The position numbers and the translations under genes are program-made. Shown here piece after piece: positions 15,770 through 23,813 of a stretch of DNA of 54,735 nt. The first letter of the stretch is position 1; every line of letters begins with the position of its first letter. Below the pieces are notes generated by a model. That model worked only from the letters and a program-made list of their open reading frames with translations, did not search any database and had not been told where the DNA came from. The stretch spans positions 1-54,735 of the forward strand of contig NZ_JABCPZ010000048.1 of assembly GCF_013283785.1 (NCBI RefSeq). Reading direction: 5' to 3'. This DNA comes from Nonomuraea antri (GTDB lineage Bacteria; Actinomycetota; Actinomycetes; Streptosporangiales; Streptosporangiaceae).

Positions 15770-16585
15770 CTACGCGGGCCTGAACCGCGCCGCGTGTTCG
15801 GCGGCCCACTGCTCGAACGTGCGCGCCGGGCGGCCGAGCACCCGTTCGACGGTCGGGTCCACGGTGGTGGAGTCGGCCGTGGGCGCGGCGTACCAGCCGA
15901 TGACGTAGTCGGCGTCCGCCCGCGACACCCCGGTGGACATCAGCCGTTCGACGGCCTGCTCGTGCGTGATCCGCTCGAGGACGATGTCGCGGCCGGCCAC
16001 CTCGGACAGGATCGCGATCCGCTCGCTCGGGGTCAGCGGCGCGGGCCCGGTCAGGTTGTAGACCTGCCCGGAGTGCCCGTCGTCGAGCAGCGCGACGGCC
16101 GCCACGGCGCCGATGTCGGCCTCGTGCACCAGCGCGCTGGGGAAGTCGTACGGCTCGCGCACCACCCCCTCGGCCACGATCGTGCCGGCCCAGGTCAGCG
16201 TGTTCGACATGAACTCCTGCGGCTCCAGCCTGGTCCACTCCACGCCGGAGGCCGCCACGGCCTGCTCGACCGGGCCCACCGCGCCGCCCCACACCACCGT
16301 GATGCGCCGCACGCCCGCGTCCACCGCCCGTTTCACCAGGTCGGGGCCGACCTCGGCCAGCCCTGAGGTCACCGTGACGTGCAGGCGGTCGACGCCGTCG
16401 AGCGCGGCGCCCAGCGTGTCCGGCTCGTTGTGCGTGCCGCTCACCAGCTCCACCCCGGACGGCAGCCGCCGCGCCGCCGCGATCGGATCGCGGGTCAGCG
16501 CCCTGACGCGCTCCCCGCGCCGCACCAGTTCCGCGACCACATGACGCCCGGTGTTCCCGGTGGCGCCCGTGACAAGTGTCGTCAT
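15770..16585 (-). CDS. NmrA-like NAD(P)-binding protein
   Basis: 271 aa, atypical short-chain dehydrogenase fold. The dinucleotide motif TGATGNTG is at 7-14; TVVWGGAVGPVEQAVAASGV and LEPQEFMSNTL follow the NmrA/QOR2 pattern, where the protein reduces quinones or senses NADP(H). AAAGGAG precedes the ATG. It lies 36 bp after the TetR gene but has its own likely MerR-type promoter (16611-16641), so it can be expressed apart from tetR. Substrate unknown; a redox-defence role is an inference from the promoter type and family. Confidence 0.88.
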   Translation of the reverse strand: MTTLVTGATGNTGRHVVAELVRRGERVRALTRDPIAAARRLPSGVELVSGTHNEPDTLGAALDGVDRLHVTVTSGLAEVGPDLVKRAVDAGVRRITVVWGGAVGPVEQAVAASGVEWTRLEPQEFMSNTLTWAGTIVAEGVVREPYDFPSALVHEADIGAVAAVALLDDGHSGQVYNLTGPAPLTPSERIAILSEVAGRDIVLERITHEQAVERLMSTGVSRADADYVIGWYAAPTADSTTVDPTVERVLGRPARTFEQWAAEHAARFRPA

Positions 16586-16610
16586 CGTCGAGCTCCTTTC
16601 CTCACCGGCA

Positions 16611-16641
16611 ACGCTAGGAACTCAACCGCGCTTGAGGTCAA
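16611..16641 (-). promoter_or_regulatory. MerR/SoxR-type promoter with 19-bp spacer for the NmrA-like gene
   Basis: On the minus strand TTGACC (plus 16636-16641) and TAGCGT (plus 16611-16616) are separated by 19 bp, longer than normal. The spacer carries the dyad CTCAA-N6-TTGAG (16621-16636). This is the arrangement that MerR-family activators remodel. It overlaps the last codons of the TetR gene. Confidence 0.55.
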
Positions 16642-17266
16642 TCCTGGACGACTCCAGCGCGCTCAGCAGGTCGATGAGCAGGTCGACCGCCTGGTCGAGG
16701 CGTGATCTGTCGGGGTTCAGCAGGTATTCGATCTCCAGCCCCGTCACCGTGGCCACCAGCAGCGTGGCCAGCGCCTCCGAGCCCGTACGCTCGCGCAGGA
16801 CACCGGCGGCCAGCGCCCGCCAGCCGTCGACGGCCCGCTCGTAGAAGCCGGGGAACCGGTCGGGATGGCGGCCGGCCAGCACGGTCAGCTCCAGCCACAG
16901 CCGCAGGTAGGAGCGGGCCTCGGGCTCGCCGAGCGCGGCCAGGTAGCGGCGCAGCAGGTCGGGCAGGCTCTGCCCGGGCTCGCCAGCCAGCGCGGCGAGC
17001 TCCGCCCGCAACGTGGTCTCCACGTGCTCGACCACGGCCGCGAGCAGCTGGTCCTTCGAGCCGAAGTGGTAGGTCAGCGTGTAGGTGCTGAAGCCGAGCG
17101 CCTGCGCGAGCTGGCCCAGGGTGAGCGTGTCGAGGCCGCGTTCGGCCACGACCTTGACCGCGGCGTCGAGGATCTCGGCCCGCCTGCCCGGCTGGGCCGG
17201 CCGGCCCACCGGGCGCTTGGCTCTCTCCTGCTGGGTCATCGGCCTCACCCGTCCTTGATTTTCCAT
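16622..17266 (-). CDS. TetR-family regulator
   Basis: About 214 aa. The helix-turn-helix lies near residues 30-60 (RRAEILDAAVKVVAERG, LTLGQLAQALGFSTYTLTYH); the remaining helices form a TetR ligand domain (LRRYLAALGEPEARSYLRLW). The preferred start is the ATG at 17266 (MENQGRVRPM): its reading begins seven bases after a GATAAT box and coincides with the left end of the palindrome 17264-17294, implying a leaderless transcript. An ATG at 17239 would start the more conserved part. Its target is almost certainly this palindrome, controlling itself and the divergent flavoprotein. Confidence 0.9.
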   Translation of the reverse strand: MENQGRVRPMTQQERAKRPVGRPAQPGRRAEILDAAVKVVAERGLDTLTLGQLAQALGFSTYTLTYHFGSKDQLLAAVVEHVETTLRAELAALAGEPGQSLPDLLRRYLAALGEPEARSYLRLWLELTVLAGRHPDRFPGFYERAVDGWRALAAGVLRERTGSEALATLLVATVTGLEIEYLLNPDRSRLDQAVDLLIDLLSALESSRIDLKRG

Positions 17267-17294
17267 GACGGGCATTATCATAATGACCGTCATG
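17264..17294. promoter_or_regulatory. 31-bp palindromic operator bounded by two start codons
   Basis: CATGACGG at the left and CCGTCATG at the right pair perfectly, as do CATTAT and ATAATG in the centre; one position mismatches. Plus-strand CATAAT (17279-17284) lies seven bases before ATG 17292. Minus-strand GATAAT (17279-17274) lies seven bases before ATG 17266. Both -10 boxes and both start codons are part of the same palindrome. Confidence 0.75.
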
Positions 17295-18689
17295 CAAAAG
17301 AGGATGCCGGGGCTGTGGCTCGACGGGCTGCCCGCGATCGAGCCACGTCACGCGCTCGACGGGCCCGCGGAGGCGGACGTCGTCATCGTCGGAGCCGGGT
17401 TCACCGGCCTGTGGACGGCCTACTACCTGCGCAAGCTCGACCCCGGGCGGTCCGTGATCGTCCTGGAGGCCGAGACCGCCGGGTTCGGCGCGTCCGGCAG
17501 GAACGGCGGCTGGTGCTCGGCCGAGCTGCCGTCCGGGCTCACCGGCCTCGCCCGCAGGCACGGCCGGCAGGCCGCCGTCGATCTGCAGCTCGCCGCCGTC
17601 GACACGCTCGACGAGGTGGCGCGCGTGACGCGGGAAGAAGGCATCGACTGCGGCCTGAGCAGGGGCGGCGTCCGGGTGCTCGCCCGCACCCCGGCCCAGC
17701 TCGACCGGCTGCGCCGCGCCAAGGCGGTGCGGGAGCGTTTCGGGTTCGGCGACGATCACTTCCGGCTGCTCGACGCCGCGCGCACCGCCGAGCACCTGGA
17801 CGCCGCCGGTGTCCTCGGCTCCGCCTACAGCCCGCACTGCGCGGTGCTCGATCCGGCGCGGCTGGCCCGGGGCCTGGCCGAGGCCGCCGAACGGCACGGC
17901 GCCGTGCTGCGCGAACGCACCCGGGTGGAGCGCATCCTGCCCGGCCTGGTGCGCACCGGGCGGGGCGACGTCCGGGCCGGGGTGGTGGTCCGGGCCACCG
18001 AGGGGTTCACCGCGTCGCTGCCGGGGGCGGGCCGGGCGCTGGCGCCGTTCTACTCGTACATGATCGCGACCGCGCCGCTGCCCGAGTCGTTCTGGCGGCA
18101 GGCGGGCTGGCGCGACCGCGCGGCGGTCGCCGACCTGTGCGCGCACTTCACCTACCTGCAGCGCACCGCCGACGACCGCATCGCGCTCGGCGGGCGCGGC
18201 GTCGGCTACCCGTGGCGGTCCAGGGTCTCGCCCGCCCGCGAGCAGGCCCCGGCCGTCTGGCGGCGGCTGACCGAGACGCTGCTGACCCTCTTCCCCGGCC
18301 TGCCCGGGCCGCTGATCACCCACCGGTGGGGCGGGCCGCTGATCACCCACCGGTGGGGCGGGCCGCTGGCGGCCACCTTCGACTTCACCCCGTACGTCGG
18401 CTTCGACCGGGACGAGGGCCTGGCCTGGGCCGGCGGCTACGGCGGCGACGGGGTCGCGCTCACCAACCTGGCCGGTCGCACGCTGGCCCAGCTCATCGCC
18501 GGGATCGACGGGCCGGAGACCCGCCTGTGCTGGGTCGGCGCGCGGCCACGGCACTGGCCGCCCGAGCCGCTGCGCTGGCTCGGGATCAACGCGGGTTCCG
18601 CGCTCGCCCACACCGCCGACCGTTACGAGGAACGCACCGGACGCCGCCTGCCCGTCGTGGGCGGCCTGCTGGAGTCACTGCTCGGCTGA
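17292..18689 (+). CDS. FAD-dependent oxidoreductase (DAO family)
   Basis: 465 aa. N-terminal FAD-binding Rossmann fold with GAGFTG (34-39), the acidic end of strand 2 (VIVLEAE) and the ASGRNGGW segment typical of PuuB/DadA-like amine and amino-acid oxidases. Further landmarks are YSPHCAVLDPARLARGL and a C-terminal GGYGGDGVALTNLAGR. It probably oxidises an amine or D-amino acid; the substrate is unknown. ATG 17292 sits seven bases after CATAAT with no Shine-Dalgarno (leaderless); ATG 17304 is possible, but its GAGG is adjacent to the codon. A 27-bp tandem duplication inserts nine residues (GPLITHRWG repeated) near residue 340. Confidence 0.9.
   Translation: MQKRMPGLWLDGLPAIEPRHALDGPAEADVVIVGAGFTGLWTAYYLRKLDPGRSVIVLEAETAGFGASGRNGGWCSAELPSGLTGLARRHGRQAAVDLQLAAVDTLDEVARVTREEGIDCGLSRGGVRVLARTPAQLDRLRRAKAVRERFGFGDDHFRLLDAARTAEHLDAAGVLGSAYSPHCAVLDPARLARGLAEAAERHGAVLRERTRVERILPGLVRTGRGDVRAGVVVRATEGFTASLPGAGRALAPFYSYMIATAPLPESFWRQAGWRDRAAVADLCAHFTYLQRTADDRIALGGRGVGYPWRSRVSPAREQAPAVWRRLTETLLTLFPGLPGPLITHRWGGPLITHRWGGPLAATFDFTPYVGFDRDEGLAWAGGYGGDGVALTNLAGRTLAQLIAGIDGPETRLCWVGARPRHWPPEPLRWLGINAGSALAHTADRYEERTGRRLPVVGGLLESLLG
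18306..18359 (+). repeat. 27-bp in-frame tandem duplication in the flavoprotein gene
   Basis: The 27-base unit beginning GGGCCGCTGATCACC is present exactly twice (18306-18332, 18333-18359), followed by the first nine bases of a third copy. It duplicates GPLITHRWG in the protein. Perfect identity indicates a recent event. Confidence 0.92.
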
Positions 18690-18742
18690 CCGGACCCAGC
18701 GGAATGCCCTTGGCCAGGATCTCGGGCGTCGCCGTCGTGCGG

Positions 18743-19537
18743 TCAGGCCGGGCCGAGGCCGGTGCAGTAGGTGATGGTCGCGTCGTCGGCCGCCACCGCG
18801 TGGCGCGCCTCCGCCTGCCGGACCCGCTCGATGATCTCGGCGGGACCGCTCGACGCCAGGACGGCCATGACCCCCGGCCAGTCGAGCAGCCCGAACCGGT
18901 CCACGACCCGGCCTGCCCCGTTGCTGAGCAGGGCGGCGCCGGCCAGGCCGGAGATCGGACGGCGGCCGGTGATCGCCTCGTCCGCCGCCCGCGGGTCGTC
19001 CTTGGCCAGCCAGAAGCCGCCCGGCCGGTTACGGTGGGCGCGCAGGTCGGCCAGGACCCGGCGATACTCGTCGCCACCCTGGACGGCGGCCTCGAGCGCG
19101 GGCAGGTACGACCGGCTGATGATCACCTCACGGGGGTCGGCGACGACCAGCGGCGTGTCACCGGCTCCGCCGAGCACGACGACCGTGTCGCCGAGCACCA
19201 GATACTCGGCGAAGCCGCCGAACAGCCGCAGCATGGCCACGGTCGCCGACGGGCTGATCGGGTCGGCGACATCGCAGGTGTCGCGGTGATCGTCCGTCAC
19301 CCGCTCGATGGCCGTGGCGAGCAGTTCGGGCAGGCCGCGGTCCGGCACACCGGCCAGCAGCCCGAGAAGGACGCCGCCGAGTCGGGTGGCGTACCAGGCC
19401 ACGCCGTGCCGGCAGACCGCTTCCGCGCCAGGGATGCCGGCGCCGTCGAGCAGCACCGCGGCCGCGGGGACGGCGCCGGTGAAGTCCTCGTTCGCGCGCC
19501 CGGCCCGTTTCGCCGCGCTCGCCATCGTCACCAGCAT
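18743..19537 (-). CDS. protein phosphatase 2C-like protein
   Basis: 264 aa. The order of motifs matches PP2C: NEDFTGA and VLLDGAG near the N-terminus (metal-binding Asp), then PSATVAMLR and YLVLGDTVVVL (equivalent to the GDSR strand), and DDATITYC at the end (second metal Asp). The first motif is divergent from the usual DGMGG, so catalytic competence is uncertain; actinomycetes carry many such variants that may act as pseudo-phosphatases. Cytoplasmic, no membrane segment. Single gene, convergent with the flavoprotein gene and divergent from the cyclase gene. Confidence 0.75.
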   Translation of the reverse strand: MLVTMASAAKRAGRANEDFTGAVPAAAVLLDGAGIPGAEAVCRHGVAWYATRLGGVLLGLLAGVPDRGLPELLATAIERVTDDHRDTCDVADPISPSATVAMLRLFGGFAEYLVLGDTVVVLGGAGDTPLVVADPREVIISRSYLPALEAAVQGGDEYRRVLADLRAHRNRPGGFWLAKDDPRAADEAITGRRPISGLAGAALLSNGAGRVVDRFGLLDWPGVMAVLASSGPAEIIERVRQAEARHAVAADDATITYCTGLGPA

Positions 19538-19644
19538 GCCCTGCCGCCGATCCCGTCGATCGCGAATGCCGGTGTGCCGAGGAGTGCGCGGGATAGCCTG
19601 CCTGCGGTGCCTCGAACCACATGACCGGAGGAGTCGATGCCGAC

Positions 19645-20601
19645 ATGACGGCAGAGCGGCCGATGCCCACGCAGGACGACGTGCTCGGCTACTTCGACAC
19701 GCTGTCGAACTGGGGCCGGTGGGGCGACGACGACGAGCTCGGCACGTTGAACCTCGTCACTGACGACGTCCGGCTGGCGGCGGCGCGGGCCGTGCGCCAC
19801 GGCAGGAGCGTGTCGTGCGCGTGGGAGGTCGCCGTCCCCGGCGACATGGAGCGGTCGACGACGAGTTGCCCGTGCGCCGCCGACATGCCCGGCGCCGAGA
19901 ACATGCCGGCGCCCGGATTCCGCCACGACCGCCGCTGGGGCTTCTCCACCGAGCGCCTCGGCCTCACTTTCCACGGCAACAGCCTCACCCACATCGACTC
20001 GCCGTGCCACATCTTCTGGGACGGCACGATGTACAACGGGCGGTCGCACACGCTGGTCGACGCCGCGACGGGATCGGCGTGGGGCGCCGTCACGGCGGCG
20101 GCGAACGGGATCGTCACGCGCGGCGTCCTGCTGGACGTCGCGAGCGCGCGCGGGGTGCCGTGGCTGGAACCGGGGGAGGGCGTGTTCCCCGACGACCTGG
20201 AGGAGGCCGAGCGCCGCCAGGGGGTGCGGGTGCGGTCCGGCGACGCGGTGCTCCTGCGGACCGGCCACGGCCGCGTCCGGCACGAGCGCGGCCCGTCCGG
20301 CGGCCACACGCAGGCCGGGTGGCACGCGTCCTGCCTGCCGTGGCTGCACGAACGCGAGGTCGCGCTGATCGGCGCCGACACCCCGCAGGACGTCCAGCCG
20401 TCGGGGTACGACGCCGTGCTGATGCCGGTTCACGCCGTGAGCCTGGTCGCGATGGGGCTGTGGATGCTCGACAACTGCGACCTGGAGGCGTGCGCGGCGA
20501 CGGCCGCCGAGCTCGGCCAGTGGGACTTCCAGCTCGCGGTCGCGCCGGTCCGCTTCGCCGGCACGTCGGGCAGCCCGGTCAACCCGATCGCCACCTTCTG
20601 A
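19645..20601 (+). CDS. cyclase-family metal-dependent hydrolase
   Basis: 318 aa, kynurenine-formamidase/cyclase superfamily. The metal-binding signature HxxxxTHxDxxxH is seen as HGNSLTHIDSPCHIFW (110-124). Supporting segments are GVLLDVA, SGDAVLLRTGHG, HASCLPWLHEREVALIGADT and VHAVSLVAMGLWMLDNCDLE. Such enzymes hydrolyse amide or lactone-like bonds in small molecules; the substrate is unknown. A TAGCCT -10 at 19594-19599 and GGAGGAG at 19625-19631 precede the ATG at 19645; the ATG at 19621 is a less likely start. No coupled genes. Confidence 0.88.
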   Translation: MTAERPMPTQDDVLGYFDTLSNWGRWGDDDELGTLNLVTDDVRLAAARAVRHGRSVSCAWEVAVPGDMERSTTSCPCAADMPGAENMPAPGFRHDRRWGFSTERLGLTFHGNSLTHIDSPCHIFWDGTMYNGRSHTLVDAATGSAWGAVTAAANGIVTRGVLLDVASARGVPWLEPGEGVFPDDLEEAERRQGVRVRSGDAVLLRTGHGRVRHERGPSGGHTQAGWHASCLPWLHEREVALIGADTPQDVQPSGYDAVLMPVHAVSLVAMGLWMLDNCDLEACAATAAELGQWDFQLAVAPVRFAGTSGSPVNPIATF

Positions 20602-20742
20602 GCCGGCACCGGCGCGGCCGAGGATCGGCGGGGCGCGAGGGCGAGGCGGCCGTACCGCCACACCCTCGCGCGGTGGATCAAGCGCGCGGCCCGGCCGTTC
20701 CGGCGGCTCGCCGCTGCTGCGCCCGAGGAGCGGGCCTGGGAC

Positions 20743-21471
20743 TCACGAGCAGGCGGTGAGGCTCGTGGCCGCCGGGCCGAACTCCTGTTTCACGGCCGGC
20801 TGGGCCGTGGTCAGCGCTGTGGTGAGCGCGTTCGCGTCCCGGCCTGTCATCTGGTCCTCGAGGCTGGGGGCGAGGCCGTCGGGGACGGCGGCGGCGAGCG
20901 CCTCCGCGGCGCTCTGCACGCGGCCTTCCGTCTCGCCGTTGCCGATGACGCCGGCGTCGTAGGGGAGGGTAGAGTCGGCGCCGAGCCCGCGCCACTGGGC
21001 GGGGACGTGGTCGCCGGGAGAGCAGCGTTCGGGCTCCCAGGCGATGGCCATGATGTAGCTGTGGCCCAGCTCCATGCGAGGGGCGCCCTCGCCGGCCATC
21101 TTGCTCCGGTGGGCGAGGTCACCTTCGGTGAACTGCCAGCCGTGGGCGAGCCAGGGGAAGCTCCGGGGTGCGGGCTGGGCGACGCCGGGGCGTGACCACA
21201 GGACATTGTCGACGCGCAATTCCAGCCGGCGCAGGATGAGCCCTTCGCCGCGTTCGCGGGCGGCGCGTCCGGGGTCGAGCTCGGTGGCGGCGGTGGGAGT
21301 GACGGCGACGACGTGGTCGGCGTAGGTGACCCAGTCGGAGGCGGTCTGGTTGGGCCTGCGGTCGCTGCCGTGGGCGATGATGAGATCTTCACGCGCCGAG
21401 GAGGTGCCGGCGCAGGCGGTGACGGCCATGGCGACGGCGCCGAGCGCGGCGAGGAAGGCGGTGCGTTTCAC
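20743..21471 (-). CDS. exported putative lipoprotein downstream of the metalloprotease
   Basis: About 242 aa. The GTG at 21471 follows GAAAGGAC, giving a signal peptide MKRTAFLAALGAVAMAVTAC in which VTAC could be a lipobox. The mature protein has no domain I recognise. Visible features are paired Trp motifs (DWVTYADHVV, SFPWLAHGWQF), SYIMAIAWEPERC and a C-terminal Cys. It begins 17 bp after the metalloprotease gene and is surely cotranscribed with it, so it may be its inhibitor, chaperone or substrate-binding partner. This is inference from position. Confidence 0.75.
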   Translation of the reverse strand: MKRTAFLAALGAVAMAVTACAGTSSAREDLIIAHGSDRRPNQTASDWVTYADHVVAVTPTAATELDPGRAARERGEGLILRRLELRVDNVLWSRPGVAQPAPRSFPWLAHGWQFTEGDLAHRSKMAGEGAPRMELGHSYIMAIAWEPERCSPGDHVPAQWRGLGADSTLPYDAGVIGNGETEGRVQSAAEALAAAVPDGLAPSLEDQMTGRDANALTTALTTAQPAVKQEFGPAATSLTACS

Positions 21472-21488
21472 GGGTGGTCCTTTCCGGC

Positions 21489-22154
21489 TCAGTAGGTGGC
21501 GTTGATGTGCTCTCTGTTGTTGCTGCCGAGGGTGACCGATCGGCCCACCGGGTCCTGCAGGCACCCGAGCTGGGGGTCATTCCGTGCGCGGCGAGGAGAG
21601 GCGATGTCGCCGTGGGTGAGCCCGACGGCGTGCCCGGTCTCGTGACAGCTGACCCCGAGGCTGTAGGTGCCGCCGCCTTCGATGCGTATGTACTGCTGGT
21701 CACAGACGTGCCTCGGGGCCGGACTGGAGTCGTTGCACCAGTTCATGCCTATGTAGTCGCCGGGCACGGGATACTCCTCGTAGTAGATGTCCGTCTCGGC
21801 GCTGCCCGTCCAGACGGGCGTCGAGTCGTAGTGGATCGTCAGGTCGGTGGGCGCGTACTGGCTGGCCAGCATGTTCCTGACGATGTCCTTGTCGACCGCT
21901 TCGAGCGCGTTGTCGTAGCCGTCGAGGTTGCCGCTGTCCATGTAGTAGTAGACGGCGGCGTTGTCCGTCCGGCAGACCACGCCGCCGTTCGCGCTGCCCT
22001 CGGCGCAGGCGCGGCTGTAATTGGCGGTGGGGACCATGTTGTCGGTGTAGGCGGCCCAGGCGACGCCGGTCACGACGAGCATGCAGACAAGAGCCCCGGC
22101 GGCGAGCGCGCGGAGCCTGTGTCGTATGGATCTTCCTCGATGTTCGGCCATCAT
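21489..22154 (-). CDS. secreted zinc metalloprotease (metzincin-like)
   Basis: About 221 aa. AGGAGG five bases before the ATG at 22154. Signal/anchor helix ~14-34 (ALAAGALVCMLVVTGVAWAA), then a catalytic domain with HExxHxxGxxH as HETGHAVGLTH (His171, Glu172, His175, His181), the zinc site of metzincins. Six or more cysteines suggest disulfides outside the cell. No clear Met-turn follows the zinc motif; the tail is LGCLQDPVGRSVTLGSNNRE, which I associate with a small actinomycete protease family. Length is close to snapalysin-like enzymes. Operon with the exported protein downstream. Confidence 0.88.
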   Translation of the reverse strand: MMAEHRGRSIRHRLRALAAGALVCMLVVTGVAWAAYTDNMVPTANYSRACAEGSANGGVVCRTDNAAVYYYMDSGNLDGYDNALEAVDKDIVRNMLASQYAPTDLTIHYDSTPVWTGSAETDIYYEEYPVPGDYIGMNWCNDSSPAPRHVCDQQYIRIEGGGTYSLGVSCHETGHAVGLTHGDIASPRRARNDPQLGCLQDPVGRSVTLGSNNREHINATY

Positions 22155-22313
22155 GCGATCCTCCTGTTGCTTCCGAGCCCGACGAGTGGGGCAGGACACG
22201 CGCACGTCCACGTCAAAGATCACAGGTGAGGTGTGCGGAACGGCTGCAGGAAATCTGCAGTCGCGGAGACGGTCGGCGCACGGTGGCAAGGAACCGGGCG
22301 GACGTGCGCGGCA

Positions 22314-22319
22314 TAGGAT
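22314..22319 (+). promoter_or_regulatory. -10 box of a leaderless gene
   Basis: TAGGAT is followed by seven bases and then GTG at 22327, the geometry of leaderless actinobacterial transcripts. The -35 region is weak. Confidence 0.45.
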
Positions 22320-22326
22320 GGCGCCG

Positions 22327-22884
22327 GTGATCGACAGCACCCTGCGTACCGACCGGCTCCTGCTGCGGCCCTGGCGGCCCGCCGACCGCGAGCCGTTCGC
22401 GGCGCTCAACGCCGACCCCGAGGTCATGGCGCACTTCCCCGCCACGCTCACCCGCGCGCAGAGCGACGCGTTCGCCGACGCCAGCGACGGCCTGATCACC
22501 CGCCAGGGCTGGGGACGCTGGGCGCTGGAACGGCTGGACACCGGCGAGTTCATCGGCTTCACCGGCCTGCACCGGCCCACCTTCGACGCGCCCTTCCTCC
22601 CGGCGACGGAGATCGCCTGGCGGCTGAGCCGGTCGGCCTGGGGCCACGGCTACGCGACGGAGGCGGCCACGGCGGCGCTCGCCTTCGCCTTCGACCGGCT
22701 CGGCCTGGACGAGGTGGTCTCGTTCACGGCCACGGTCAACACCCGCTCCAGCGCCGTCATGCGACGCCTCGGCATGACCCACGACGCGGCCGGCGACTTC
22801 GACCATCCCGTGCTGCCGCCCGGCCACCGGCTGCGCAGGCACGTGCTGTACCGGCTCACCGCCGCCGACTGGAAGGCTCGCTGA
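22327..22884 (+). CDS. GNAT-family N-acetyltransferase (RimJ/RimL-like)
   Basis: About 185 aa. Begins with the classical RimJ/L strand TLRTDRLLLRPWRPADREPF; the acetyl-CoA site is in EIAWRLSRSAWGHGYATEAA (Q/R-x-x-G-x-G/A equivalent) with downstream ALAFAFDRLGLDEVVSFTATVNTRSSAVMRRLGM. Probably acetylates a protein N-terminus or a small amine. Start: GTG 22327 is favoured because TAGGAT lies seven bases upstream; ATG 22318, inside that box, is the alternative. Divergent from the metalloprotease operon, no coupled gene. Confidence 0.9.
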   Translation: MIDSTLRTDRLLLRPWRPADREPFAALNADPEVMAHFPATLTRAQSDAFADASDGLITRQGWGRWALERLDTGEFIGFTGLHRPTFDAPFLPATEIAWRLSRSAWGHGYATEAATAALAFAFDRLGLDEVVSFTATVNTRSSAVMRRLGMTHDAAGDFDHPVLPPGHRLRRHVLYRLTAADWKAR

Positions 22885-23015
22885 CCGCTGTCCCGGACGA
22901 AATCCTGTCCACCGACATCGACCGCGAACCAGCGCGTATTTGGACGTGTTCCTCCTGCGGCAGGGCGGGATGTAATTCCCCGGAGCCGGGGGGCCCAAGA
23001 CAAACGGGGAGACAC

Positions 23016-23579
23016 GTGAATCTCAGCATTGCGCGCAGGACCAGCTTCCGCGCCCTCGCCACGGGGGTGCTGCTGGCCATCTCGGCGGCGGCGTTCAGCG
23101 CCACGCCGGCGCAGGCACTCACCAACGTGACGGCGACCGGCGGCAAGTTGTCCGTCAACGCCGGCAACGTCGGTGATCACATCACCATCAACGTGGAGAA
23201 CGGCGCCCTGGTGGTGCGCAACTTCAACGACACCATCAAGGCGGGCAGCTTCACCTGCACCAACGTGGACGTCAGGACCGTCAAGTGCAACAGCACGGGG
23301 ATCACCAACATCCTGGTGAACTCGCAAGGCGGCGCCGACACGGTGATCAACAACACCGCGCTGACGTCCAGGGTGTTCCTCGGTCCCGGCGGTGACGTCT
23401 TCGAGGGCGGTTCCGTCCGGGACTTCGTCAGCGGCGACGGGGACAACGACCTGATCGAGGGCAACGGCGGCAGCGACATCCTGCTGGGCAACGACGGCGG
23501 CTTCGACCAGGTCTTCGGCGGGGCGGGCACCGACGTCTGCGACGCCGAGGCGGAGAACTCCTGCGAGGTCGACGCCTGA
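23016..23579 (+). CDS. secreted RTX-like calcium-binding repeat protein
   Basis: 187 aa. GTG start after GGGGAGA. A typical Sec signal (RRTSFRALATGVLLAISAAA, cleavage after AQA near residue 34) leads to a beta-rich domain and then Gly/Asp-rich repeats from ~130: SGDGDNDLIEGNGGSDILLG and FGGAGTDVCDAE, which follow the GGxGxDxLx calcium-roll pattern in abbreviated form. Two Cys pairs may be disulfides. Function of this small exported type is unknown. A strong terminator follows at 23596-23634. Confidence 0.85.
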   Translation: MNLSIARRTSFRALATGVLLAISAAAFSATPAQALTNVTATGGKLSVNAGNVGDHITINVENGALVVRNFNDTIKAGSFTCTNVDVRTVKCNSTGITNILVNSQGGADTVINNTALTSRVFLGPGGDVFEGGSVRDFVSGDGDNDLIEGNGGSDILLGNDGGFDQVFGGAGTDVCDAEAENSCEVDA

Positions 23580-23595
23580 CGTATCCGCACAGGTC

Positions 23596-23634
23596 CCACC
23601 GGCCCGGCGTCCGCGGCAGGCGCCGGGCCGGTGG
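23596..23634 (+). terminator. strong GC-rich stem-loop terminator
   Basis: CCACCGGCCCGGCG (23596-23609) pairs perfectly with 23621-23634 over 14 bp around an 11-base loop, 17 bases after the stop of the RTX-like gene. No long T-tract, as is usual in high-GC actinomycetes. Confidence 0.75.
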
Positions 23635-23650
23635 CTGTCCGGGGGTCTCC

Positions 23651-23688
23651 GGTCGTACGCGGAGGATGAGGTCGTACGCGGCGGATGA
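23651..23688. repeat. 19-bp tandem direct repeat in an intergenic region
   Basis: GGTCGTACGCGGAGGATGA (23651-23669) is followed at once by the same 19 bases with one change, A to C. No function can be assigned. It lies between the terminator and the AraC gene. Confidence 0.7.
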
Positions 23689-23813
23689 GCAGGCACGCCA
23701 TCAGGCCGAGATCGCCCGCCGCGTCTCGGCTTCGTGACGTCGGCGGGAATGGCGCGATCGTTCACGACATCGTCCGGTGCCGGTCTCTACGCTCGAGGCG
23801 GAGGTGAGCGGGG

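Noticed and set aside
16865..19624. Very long plus-strand frame through the TetR and flavoprotein region
   Set aside because: Crosses three better-supported genes in other frames; composition is typical of high-GC shadow frames.
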